This document shows, piece after piece, positions 6,000 to 13,685 of a DNA stretch of 14,087 nt. The notes under the pieces are model-generated. The model was not told the DNA's origin, did not search any database, and worked only from the letters and a program-made list of their open reading frames with translations. The DNA lies in contig CAVDWX010000008.1 in assembly GCA_963612735.1 (NCBI GenBank), positions 1-14,087 on the forward strand. The letters run 5' to 3'. A program made the position numbers and the translations under genes. The first letter of the stretch is position 1, and each line of letters starts with the position of its first letter. Source of the stretch: CAVDWX01 sp963612735 (lineage in GTDB: Bacteria > Bacillota_I > Bacilli_A > RFN20 > CAG-826).

Positions 6000-8049
6000 T
6001 TTTAAAATCCTCGCTTATGATTTGATTATTAAATTTAAATTTAAGACTAATATGTTTTATTTGAGGCGGTAAAGAAGGCTTAAAATGATATCCATCTTCA
6101 TCGATATAAAAGCCTAACATGCCATAAAATATAGCTAAAAACGCTCCAGCGTTACTAGCAGGATGTGTGCCACCTATATAAATACCACCCGCATACATCT
6201 TGTTATTTTTATTAAATTCCACGCCTGCACTTTTTCTAAAAGATAGATAAGCTAAATCTAATTCACCAATATCGCTAGCTAAAAGAGAATACATCGAATT
6301 AGATAAAGAAGAACCGTGTTCAGTATAGGGATAATAAAAATCAAAATTAGCTTTTTTAACTTCATATGAAAAACGATTTTTATAAAGCGCTAAAAGGGTG
6401 ATGACATCGGCTTGTTTAATAATACGAGTGGGAGTTAATAAGCCGTTTTCTCCACCTAAATAATTTTTCTCTTTTTTTATAACATCTAAATAATCATTGT
6501 ATTTAATATCCTTTAATAAGAAATAGCCATCGAATTGTTCAATAACCCCATTTTCATTGATTTTAGGTAAATAAATATGATTGATAAAATCTAACATTTC
6601 CTCTTTATGAGGATAATCATAATTTTCTTTATCCAAAATATGAATAAAATCAAGAAGAGTAAAATATATATGATAATTAGTAAAAGCATTATCGTTAACT
6701 CTTTCATGATATTCATCAGGTCCCACCACATCTAAAAAGTGGTATTGGTTATTTAATAAAGTCGCATAACTTTTATAAAATTTATAGACTTCAAATATTA
6801 GTTCAAGAGCGTTTAGATAAAACGAAAAATCTTTGGTATAAAAATAATAAGCATTAAAAGCATAAACTACATCCGCACTGATATGGATTTGTTTATCCGC
6901 AAAATAAGTGCGAATGGGTTTATTAGTCTTCGCATCGCTTACATTATATAATGAGCATCTTTCAACGCCGTCTTCTTGACTCTCCCAAGCAAAAAAAGCA
7001 CCTTGATATGAAAATCTTTGACTTTTGTTTTTGGCTCCGTTTAATGTTTTAATTCGATATCTTAATAGCGATTTAGCCATCTCTAAATCGTGGCATAAAA
7101 AGAATGGAAACATAAAGATTTCGCTATCCCAAAATATGGCCCCTTTATATACTTGCCCAGATAACCCACGCGCTGGAATAGAAGTGTCAAAATGGCTATT
7201 TTTTAAAATTAGTAATTGATAAATAGAATAATTAAGGAGGAATTCGCTATCATCATTACTTGTAAGATTAACTTTATAAAAATTAAAATCATTTTTAAAG
7301 GCAGTGACATGTTCCTTATATAATTCATAAAAAGAAGTATTTATGATCTTTTTAAAAGATGAATCGTTAACAATGTCACTATCAATACTGACGAATCCTT
7401 TTTTAATAAATTCAACGCTCATTCCTTTTTTTAAAAAGAATTGATATTCATAAAAGATACCATTAGGGACGTATATTATTTTTCTTTCTACTTCGCTATC
7501 TTCTTTTAAATAGACAAATAGATGATGATTCTCGTTAGTAATTCCTTGTAAATAGATGAGATCTTTATTTTCTTTTCTGATTGTTTTTAAATAATGAGGA
7601 CCATTAATTTCATAAATATTATTATTAATGCCAGATATCACTTTAAGAGAAACATCATCAAGAGCCTTGATTATAATTTTATCGACGATGAGGTGATCAT
7701 GAACACGTGAAATAAAACGTTTGCTAATGAGTTCAATATCTTTAAAAATGGTTGTTCTTTTAAAAATGGCTTCATTAATCTTTAAATTAATGGAATGAGA
7801 AAGCGAATTTGAATAATGTTTTAATTCATCATCGATATATATTTTAAAAGATAAAGGATTAAATAAATTGAGCGATTCTCTCCATTTATCTAAATATTGG
7901 TCATAAATTCCACACAAATTAAAGACGACTGAATCATCTTCTTCTAAAGTTCCTTTATAACCAATCCTTCCATTTCCGATCATGAATTGGTTATGAATAA
8001 AATCTAATGTTTTCAAGGAATAATTTTTTCTACTTAAGTTCAGTTTCAT
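5992..8049 (-). CDS. Glycoside hydrolase family 65 phosphorylase (nigerose/kojibiose-like clade, specificity open)
   Basis: This 685-residue inverting phosphorylase splits an alpha-glucoside with phosphate to beta-glucose-1-phosphate. Landmarks are the N-terminal MIGNGRIGYKGTLEED, the domain boundary GAIFWDSEIFMFPFF, FFAWESQEDGVERC, YFADKQIHISADVVYAF, the general acid Glu446 in DVVGPDEYHERVNDNAFTN, and the phosphate-binding SSLS (580-583). GPDEYHERV with AWESQ and DKQIHISAD recalls nigerose, kojibiose or glucosyl-rhamnose type enzymes more than maltose phosphorylase, but sequence alone does not fix the acceptor. It is shorter than the usual 750-790 residues, mostly in the N-terminal and C-terminal beta domains. 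It overlaps the upstream GH65 gene by 20 bases and has no Shine-Dalgarno sequence, so it is likely translated by coupling. Confidence 0.88.
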   Translation of the reverse strand: MKLNLSRKNYSLKTLDFIHNQFMIGNGRIGYKGTLEEDDSVVFNLCGIYDQYLDKWRESLNLFNPLSFKIYIDDELKHYSNSLSHSINLKINEAIFKRTTIFKDIELISKRFISRVHDHLIVDKIIIKALDDVSLKVISGINNNIYEINGPHYLKTIRKENKDLIYLQGITNENHHLFVYLKEDSEVERKIIYVPNGIFYEYQFFLKKGMSVEFIKKGFVSIDSDIVNDSSFKKIINTSFYELYKEHVTAFKNDFNFYKVNLTSNDDSEFLLNYSIYQLLILKNSHFDTSIPARGLSGQVYKGAIFWDSEIFMFPFFLCHDLEMAKSLLRYRIKTLNGAKNKSQRFSYQGAFFAWESQEDGVERCSLYNVSDAKTNKPIRTYFADKQIHISADVVYAFNAYYFYTKDFSFYLNALELIFEVYKFYKSYATLLNNQYHFLDVVGPDEYHERVNDNAFTNYHIYFTLLDFIHILDKENYDYPHKEEMLDFINHIYLPKINENGVIEQFDGYFLLKDIKYNDYLDVIKKEKNYLGGENGLLTPTRIIKQADVITLLALYKNRFSYEVKKANFDFYYPYTEHGSSLSNSMYSLLASDIGELDLAYLSFRKSAGVEFNKNNKMYAGGIYIGGTHPASNAGAFLAIFYGMLGFYIDEDGYHFKPSLPPQIKHISLKFKFNNQIISEDFKND

Positions 8050-10297
8050 AACTATTATTTAAAAGTATGACTTCATCATAAATTTGAAGCGTAATTGGCT
8101 TAGAAAAATTAGTGATTTTAACTTTGCTTTTATCTATTTCGAAGCGGATTAAAGACCCGCTGATGGTTAAATGAAAGCTATAAGATTTCCATCTAGCGGG
8201 AATTTTAGGCGATAATTTAATAATTTTATCATCGCTTCTTAATCCACCATATCCATAAATGATATTCATCCACGCCGCGGCGATAGAAGTGAGATGAAGT
8301 CCCTCATTAGTGTTGTTATTGTAATTATCTAAATCAAGTCGAGATGCAAATCCAAAAAACTTAATCGCATCATCTTCTTTACTAATCTCATTAGCGATAA
8401 TTGAATGGATGGATGGAGATAAAGAAGATTCATGAATACATAAAGGTTCGTAATATGAATAATTAGTTTCTAAAGTCTTCTTATCGTAGAATGATAAAAA
8501 TAAGAACATAAACATCAAAACATCTGGTTGTTTAATCATGTCACCTCGATAAATGCGGTCATAAGACCAATGCGAATATAGAGGAAATTCGTTTCGATTA
8601 ATGGAATCGATATCGATATGAGGTAGAGAAAAGAATCCTTCATTTTGCTCGTATAAATCGTCCTTCTTTAAGATGAGCATCTTTTCGCTCGCTTCTTTAA
8701 TTAATAAATAGAAATTTTCATCGACTTGACACTTTTTTTCAATCGTTGAAATGATATTGTTATCTAAATTATTTTTTAAATATAAAAGATAATTGAAAGT
8801 GAATTTTCCCATCACATTCGTATACATATTATGGTTGACCATCATTTTAAATTCATCAGGTCCCATCACCGCATAAAAACTAAAATGGGAATGATCGTTA
8901 TTATATTGGCCTCTTGATAATAAAAACTTACTCACTTCAAGTATCATTTCATAACCATAACGATACATAAAATCTTCGTCATGACTAATATTAAAATAAT
9001 GAAAAATGCCATACACCACCCCTGTAGAAGGTTGAAACTGTAAAGAAGCGTGCTGCCATAAGGTACAGCCTTCTTTTCCGTTTAATGTCGCAATTGGATA
9101 GCAGGCCCCTAAACAATCTAAGTCTTTCGCTCTATTTTTAGCTTCCTTTAAAGTGTTGTAGCGGAATAATAATAAGTTTTTCGCGGCTTCTAAATTGTTA
9201 AATAAATAATAAGGCAAACAATACGTTTCGCTATCCCAAAAAGCATGACCACTATAGGCTTCACCGCTTAGTCCTTTTGCCCCAATATTGTTTTTTGGAG
9301 AATAACCATGATATGTCGAATTAAGCATAAAGATGCAATATCTAATGCCTTGTAAATCTAAATCATTGCCTACTATATTAATATCTTGAGTTTTAAAAAC
9401 ATTTTTATAAAATTTCTCATTTTCAGCTAAAAAATAAGCAAAACCCAATTCCTTAATATGATTATTTTCCTCTTTAGCCTTTAATAAGAGATTATCATCA
9501 TCGATATCAAATTCATTAGAAGTAAGATTAGTCACATAACGAATAAAAGATATTTCTTCATCCTTATTTAAATTAAATTCGTATCGGATAGATATTTTTT
9601 TATCGTCTTTATTCATCTTTATCGGTTTAATATTAGAAGAATCGATACTCATTAAGGAAAGTACTTTTTGCTTGGTAAAAGTTGTTTCATTTAATGAATA
9701 AATATGATCTATATCCATCTCATTTCTTAAATTAATGAAATAGGAATCTTGCCCCCACTGCTTCAAAAAATTATCTAAAATGAATTCTAATCTAACTTTT
9801 ATATTTTGATCGCTTTTTAAATAAACCTTTTGAAAGGCATTATGACATTCTGTTAAAGAAAGAAATCTTTCAAATACCAATGTGACATTCTTACCGTTTT
9901 TAGTGTGAATGATGAACTGACGTTTATATTTACCGTTTAATAAATCTAATTCGCGATAAAAAGAAGAAAAAGAATTGCTTAATAAATTTAAAGGTTCATC
10001 ATCTAAAACAATATTCATTTTAAAATAATCAATAGAATTGAGCATAAAATGAGTGCGTTTAACAATCCCTTTATAGCCTGTTTGTACTTCTTCTTTAGAA
10101 TAATCATATATCCCGTTAAAATAGCTTCCTCTTAATGAAGGTAAATCAATATCTTCTTCAAAAGAGGAACGTATGCCCATATATTCATTACATAAAGAAA
10201 ATAATGTTTCGCTGACTTGATATTCTTCTTTATGAAAACCTTCTTCGATAATTTTATATGGATCAACTTTTAAATATTGATGTGAAATTTTACCCAT
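8030..10297 (-). CDS. Glycoside hydrolase family 65 phosphorylase (maltose-phosphorylase-like)
   Basis: A 755-residue GH65 enzyme of normal length. The N-terminal beta domain contains SETLFSLCNEYMGIRSSFEED. The catalytic barrel contains GLSGEAYSGHAFWDSETYCLPYY, the run GKEGCTLWQHASLQFQPSTG, and the general acid Glu482 in VMGPDEFKMMVNHNMYTN. The phosphate-binding HESSLS ends at Ser627. GPDEF-MMVN-N-YTN and TLWQHASLQFQPS are characteristic of the maltose phosphorylase branch, although E. coli YcjT (kojibiose phosphorylase) and related enzymes are near enough that the substrate is not certain. Its ATG overlaps the permease stop as TAATG, and GGAGGAG lies ten bases upstream. It differs from the following GH65 protein at the acceptor-site motifs, so the two probably process different linkages. 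Confidence 0.9.
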   Translation of the reverse strand: MGKISHQYLKVDPYKIIEEGFHKEEYQVSETLFSLCNEYMGIRSSFEEDIDLPSLRGSYFNGIYDYSKEEVQTGYKGIVKRTHFMLNSIDYFKMNIVLDDEPLNLLSNSFSSFYRELDLLNGKYKRQFIIHTKNGKNVTLVFERFLSLTECHNAFQKVYLKSDQNIKVRLEFILDNFLKQWGQDSYFINLRNEMDIDHIYSLNETTFTKQKVLSLMSIDSSNIKPIKMNKDDKKISIRYEFNLNKDEEISFIRYVTNLTSNEFDIDDDNLLLKAKEENNHIKELGFAYFLAENEKFYKNVFKTQDINIVGNDLDLQGIRYCIFMLNSTYHGYSPKNNIGAKGLSGEAYSGHAFWDSETYCLPYYLFNNLEAAKNLLLFRYNTLKEAKNRAKDLDCLGACYPIATLNGKEGCTLWQHASLQFQPSTGVVYGIFHYFNISHDEDFMYRYGYEMILEVSKFLLSRGQYNNDHSHFSFYAVMGPDEFKMMVNHNMYTNVMGKFTFNYLLYLKNNLDNNIISTIEKKCQVDENFYLLIKEASEKMLILKKDDLYEQNEGFFSLPHIDIDSINRNEFPLYSHWSYDRIYRGDMIKQPDVLMFMFLFLSFYDKKTLETNYSYYEPLCIHESSLSPSIHSIIANEISKEDDAIKFFGFASRLDLDNYNNNTNEGLHLTSIAAAWMNIIYGYGGLRSDDKIIKLSPKIPARWKSYSFHLTISGSLIRFEIDKSKVKITNFSKPITLQIYDEVILLNNSYETELK

Positions 10298-11202
10298 TAG
10301 CCTTTTACTCCTCCTTCGACTGCCCCACCGGTGATTTGCTTTTGGAAAACTAAAAATAAAACGATTTGAGGAATAATGGAAATGACTAATAACATCAATA
10401 ATTTATCATAAGTATATCCAGTTACCGTCCCCATCGTAGATTTAATCGAATAAATCTGTACCATCAGTGTTTTCATGCTATCGTTAGTTAGCACTAAATT
10501 AGGAAGCAAAAAATCACTCCATGAAGCAGAAATAGTAAAGATGGCAATAATGCCCACGATTGATTTTGAGATCGGAATAATTAAGCGAAAGAAAATCCCA
10601 AAGTCACTGCTCCCATCAATTTTCATCGCTTCAATTAATTCATTTGGAATCTTATCGAAGAAATTTTTAAATTGCATATAATAAAAGGCATTCGCACCAA
10701 AGCATAAACATAATGTTAAATAATTATTCATCAAACCTAATTTAACAATCATTGAAAATAAAGGAACAATACATAAAATAGTCGGAATCATATAACCTCC
10801 GACGATGAGATAATGAACAAAATGGCTCCCTTTGGGTTTAATAATACTAGTGGAATACGCTAATAAGCCATTAAATACAATAGAACACAAAGTGGCCCCG
10901 CTAGTGACAATTAAAGAATTAAGAAAATTAATTCCAACTGCGGACTGATTCCATACTTCAACAATTTTTAATATATTGAATTCTTTAGGCCAAAAAGAAA
11001 ATGTCGAAGCGTTAATTTCTTCAGGAGTTTTAAAAGATTGAACCACTAAAAGAAATAAAGGAAAAATCGCTAAGAATAGGAAAATAAAAAGTAATAACAG
11101 CATGATAATATAAACAATTTTATAAATAACATGCTTATATTCGATGAAATTTAAAATGCCTTCTTGCTTATATTTTAATCTAGGAAAATGGGCCTTTTTC
11201 AT
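10297..11202 (-). CDS. Carbohydrate ABC transporter permease, MalG/UgpE family
   Basis: A 301-residue inner-membrane permease of the CUT1 type with about six hydrophobic segments. The first (about 30-55) is followed by the family's SFKTPEEI loop. The EAA cytoplasmic loop, which docks on the ATPase, is ELIEAMKIDGSSDFGIFFRLIIP (about 188-210, Asp196-Gly197). The C-terminus QKQITGGAVEGGVKG is the classical ending of MalG-type subunits (QK..v.GlTaGAVKG). It starts one base after the partner permease stop, with AGGA 13 bases upstream, and its stop overlaps the GH65 start. Confidence 0.93.
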   Translation of the reverse strand: MKKAHFPRLKYKQEGILNFIEYKHVIYKIVYIIMLLLLFIFLFLAIFPLFLLVVQSFKTPEEINASTFSFWPKEFNILKIVEVWNQSAVGINFLNSLIVTSGATLCSIVFNGLLAYSTSIIKPKGSHFVHYLIVGGYMIPTILCIVPLFSMIVKLGLMNNYLTLCLCFGANAFYYMQFKNFFDKIPNELIEAMKIDGSSDFGIFFRLIIPISKSIVGIIAIFTISASWSDFLLPNLVLTNDSMKTLMVQIYSIKSTMGTVTGYTYDKLLMLLVISIIPQIVLFLVFQKQITGGAVEGGVKG

Positions 11203-11203
11203 C

Positions 11204-12139
11204 TTAAATTTTGTATCCTTTCTTCTTTAAAAAATAAACGAGTAAATAATATAAAGACGATAACGCTAAGATGATGAGAGCCAAGATTACCGTACAAGCT
11301 GCAGACTTATCCGCACGTAAATCGCTAAAAGCATATTTATAAGCGAGTAAAAGTAAAGATAAACCGCTAGAATCAACTCCGCCTCCTTGTCCCACCATCA
11401 CTAATGGTTCAAAAAAGACTTGCATGACAGAAATAATTTGAAGAACAAATAATGTGGACAAAGTAGGAATTAAAGAAGGCAATGTGATATGCCAAATTCG
11501 ACTCCAAGGTCCGGCACCATCAATGCGAGATGCTTCATAATAAGATTTATCAATTTGTTGAAAAGCACTGAGATAAATTAAAGCCGTTGAACCCGCGCCT
11601 CTCCAAGTCATAGTAATAACAATGAGTGGAATGGTTAATCTAGTGTCATCAAGCCATAAGATGGTTTCTTTTCCCATGGCTTTTAAAACATTATTTAAAA
11701 ATCCAGTACTCGAAGGATCGAATAAATAAGAAAACAAAATGGAAGCCGTAATTCCCGCAATCGCACAAGGTAAATAAATACCAATTCGAAACAACGCTTT
11801 AAAATGAATAACTTCACTCATTAATAAACCGATGATAACAGGAAGAATAAAGCCAAAAAGAAGTGAATAACCTAAATAAATAAAAGTATTGTTAAAAGCA
11901 ATTTTAAATTTAGGATCAGAAAATATTTCTAAATAATTTTTAAAACCATTAAAGGAATCGATATTAAATCCGGTTGTTTTCCCAAATGATAAAACGATGG
12001 TGACAATTAAAGGAATCCACACAAAGAAAGCAAAAAGAATAACAGTTGGTAACATGATGAGCCAACCAGAAGTATTCTTTATTAAGATATTCTTAAATTT
12101 AGAATTCTTTCTATGATATGTATTTTTATAATCATTCAT
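11204..12139 (-). CDS. Carbohydrate ABC transporter permease, MalF/UgpA family
   Basis: A 311-residue partner permease. A basic N-terminus (KNTYHRKNSKFKN) precedes the first membrane segment (WLIMLPTVILFAFFVWIPL), the usual opening of this subunit. The EAA loop is SYYEASRIDGAGPWSRIWHITLP (about 199-221, Asp207-Gly208). GQGGGVDSSG in the last external loop is also typical of the family. It follows the binding-protein stop by three bases and shows no clear Shine-Dalgarno sequence, so reinitiation or coupling is likely. It forms the transmembrane channel with the next gene product. Confidence 0.93.
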   Translation of the reverse strand: MNDYKNTYHRKNSKFKNILIKNTSGWLIMLPTVILFAFFVWIPLIVTIVLSFGKTTGFNIDSFNGFKNYLEIFSDPKFKIAFNNTFIYLGYSLLFGFILPVIIGLLMSEVIHFKALFRIGIYLPCAIAGITASILFSYLFDPSSTGFLNNVLKAMGKETILWLDDTRLTIPLIVITMTWRGAGSTALIYLSAFQQIDKSYYEASRIDGAGPWSRIWHITLPSLIPTLSTLFVLQIISVMQVFFEPLVMVGQGGGVDSSGLSLLLLAYKYAFSDLRADKSAACTVILALIILALSSLYYLLVYFLKKKGYKI

Positions 12140-12142
12140 AAA

Positions 12143-13552
12143 TTAGAAATTCTTTTTGAAACGCTCATTTAAAGTCGTTAGTTGATTTAATATTGTTTCT
12201 CTATCGCGAGTTGGATCTTTTAAAGAATTTTGAACAGCTTCATCTAATATCTCATACATCTCTTGAGCGTATTTTGGCACTTCAGCGTGTTTATATTGCT
12301 CAATCGTATTATAAAAGTCATCAAAATAAGCGCGATTGATATTAACATATTCATCTTCTAATTCTTTGGTATAGGCAATAAAGTCTTCATTAGTCCATGG
12401 ATAAATTGAAGGTAAAATAGGGTCGTTTTTAAGTTTACTAGTTTCTTTACCATCTCTCATCGCTTGTTTTTCTACTTCGCTAACAATCGGACTTCTCCCC
12501 ATATATTCTAAGAATAATAAAGCCCCTTTGACTTGTTCATCACTAGCGCTATTGGAGAAGACAAATGGAGTACCACCATATAAGGAATATTGAAGCCCAC
12601 TAGGTCCTTTTGGCATTGGGATAAAGGCTAAATCATTTTTATCGACTTGACCTTGTGATACCGCGTTAGCAATGACATCATTTCCACAAAAAGCCATCGC
12701 AATTTTACTAGTAATCGAACTATACCAATCGTTATATGTAATGGATAAACTATCTGGTAAAGCTCCGTTTTGCTTTAATTCTTGGATCCATAGAAGCGCA
12801 TCGATAACACCTTCGTCATCTAAGGTTGGATAATAATTGCCGTTAGTATCCATTTTTTCTAATTCCGCTCCAAAAGACCATGCTAAATTAGATAAAAGCC
12901 AACCGCCGTTTCTTGAAGCGCTATAAATCATGGTTCCTCTTACTTCACCACTGCTTTCTTCAGATATTTTAATAGCCCAATTTTTTAATTCTTCGTATGT
13001 AGTTGGGTAAAGCGGTTTATTATTTTCATCATATAATTTATATTCATGCTTTTCAGCATCGCCTTCTACTAAGCCATAATAGTTTAATGTTTTTAGATTT
13101 AATAAAACGCCAAATCCATATCCATCACGAGGAACGCCGTATAACTTACCGTTTTCATCTTCTAAAGTCTTCCTCATAAAGACGTTCATGGAATCATAAT
13201 ATTTTACTTCTTTAACGATATCGGTAACTTCGCGAATATATTTATTTTTAATTAATTTAGGAGGTTCAGTAAAATAAGTTTGAAAAACAGTGGGTAATGT
13301 ATTGGATAAAGCATTCGCTGCGATAGTACCTGGATCATATGTATATGGACTAGCCTCAATGACATATTCAGGATGATCTTTTTCAAAATTCATTTTCCAT
13401 TTTTGAAACATGGCCACATCTTTAGTTTGTTGCTTATTTGGCCACATCCCAAGGGCGATATGAATTTTATTATCTTTTTGACATGCCCCTAAAGTAAATC
13501 CACTTACTAAAAGCGCTAAAAGGGAAGTGATATGGAACAATCTATTTTTCAT
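12143..13552 (-). CDS. Sugar ABC transporter substrate-binding lipoprotein (family 1)
   Basis: A 469-residue extracellular solute-binding protein. The signal peptide ends in a lipobox LGAC with the lipidated Cys24, so the protein is anchored on the outer face of the membrane. The mature part has family 1 features: LGMWPNKQQTKDV, the hinge area ALSNTLPTVFQTY, YGVPRDGYGFGVLLN, and the late GGTPFVFSNSASDEQVKGALLFLEYM. It is the first gene of the operon, with GAGGAG (13563-13568) ten bases before the ATG. Two permeases and two GH65 phosphorylases behind it imply an alpha-glucoside, probably a di- or oligosaccharide, as ligand. No ATPase gene is present in the window, so a shared MsmK-like ATPase elsewhere is inferred. 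Confidence 0.93.
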   Translation of the reverse strand: MKNRLFHITSLLALLVSGFTLGACQKDNKIHIALGMWPNKQQTKDVAMFQKWKMNFEKDHPEYVIEASPYTYDPGTIAANALSNTLPTVFQTYFTEPPKLIKNKYIREVTDIVKEVKYYDSMNVFMRKTLEDENGKLYGVPRDGYGFGVLLNLKTLNYYGLVEGDAEKHEYKLYDENNKPLYPTTYEELKNWAIKISEESSGEVRGTMIYSASRNGGWLLSNLAWSFGAELEKMDTNGNYYPTLDDEGVIDALLWIQELKQNGALPDSLSITYNDWYSSITSKIAMAFCGNDVIANAVSQGQVDKNDLAFIPMPKGPSGLQYSLYGGTPFVFSNSASDEQVKGALLFLEYMGRSPIVSEVEKQAMRDGKETSKLKNDPILPSIYPWTNEDFIAYTKELEDEYVNINRAYFDDFYNTIEQYKHAEVPKYAQEMYEILDEAVQNSLKDPTRDRETILNQLTTLNERFKKNF

Positions 13553-13587
13553 GCTAAGTTTTCTCCTCTACTATAATATTTTAGACT

Positions 13588-13639
13588 GATAAAAACTCAT
13601 TTATAAGATAAGTAAACTATTTATTAGATAGATAAAACT
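13588..13639. repeat. Three 21-bp-phased direct repeats with AAACT core (candidate operator)
   Basis: GATAAAAACT (13588-13597), GATAAGTAAACT (13607-13618) and GATAAAACT (13631-13639) each end in AAACT, at positions 13597, 13618 and 13639, exactly 21 bases apart. Two helical turns between direct repeats is the geometry used by AraC-type activators. They lie upstream of the operon's -10-like element. The sequence is AT-rich, so chance is possible. Confidence 0.35.
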
Positions 13640-13673
13640 GCTCCTATTCAACTATCGATATAAAGAATAGAGT

Positions 13674-13679
13674 TATAAT
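13674..13679 (+). promoter_or_regulatory. Consensus -10 element of the divergent regulator gene
   Basis: A perfect TATAAT, with the following GTG start seven bases beyond its end. The position 17 bases upstream (13651-13656, ACTATC) is a poor -35 match. Initiation would fall on or beside the GTG, giving a leaderless or nearly leaderless transcript. Confidence 0.4.
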
Positions 13680-13685
13680 ATAAAC

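Larger units (their letters stand above)
13553..13685. promoter_or_regulatory. Divergent control region between the sugar operon and the membrane regulator gene
   Basis: This 133-base gap separates two divergent genes. For the minus-strand operon, a -10-like TATTAT (13578-13573) lies upstream of GAGGAG but without a convincing -35, as expected for an activator-dependent promoter. For the plus-strand gene a perfect TATAAT occurs at 13674-13679, also without a strong -35. Three AAACT cores at 21-base spacing lie between the two. Confidence 0.5.

Noticed and set aside
7025..7219. Plus-strand open frame of 64 codons
   Set aside because: Antisense to the conserved GH65 catalytic domain, with no independent support.
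10475..10681. Plus-strand open frame of 68 codons
   Set aside because: Antisense to the MalG-type permease EAA region; no start signal or family match.
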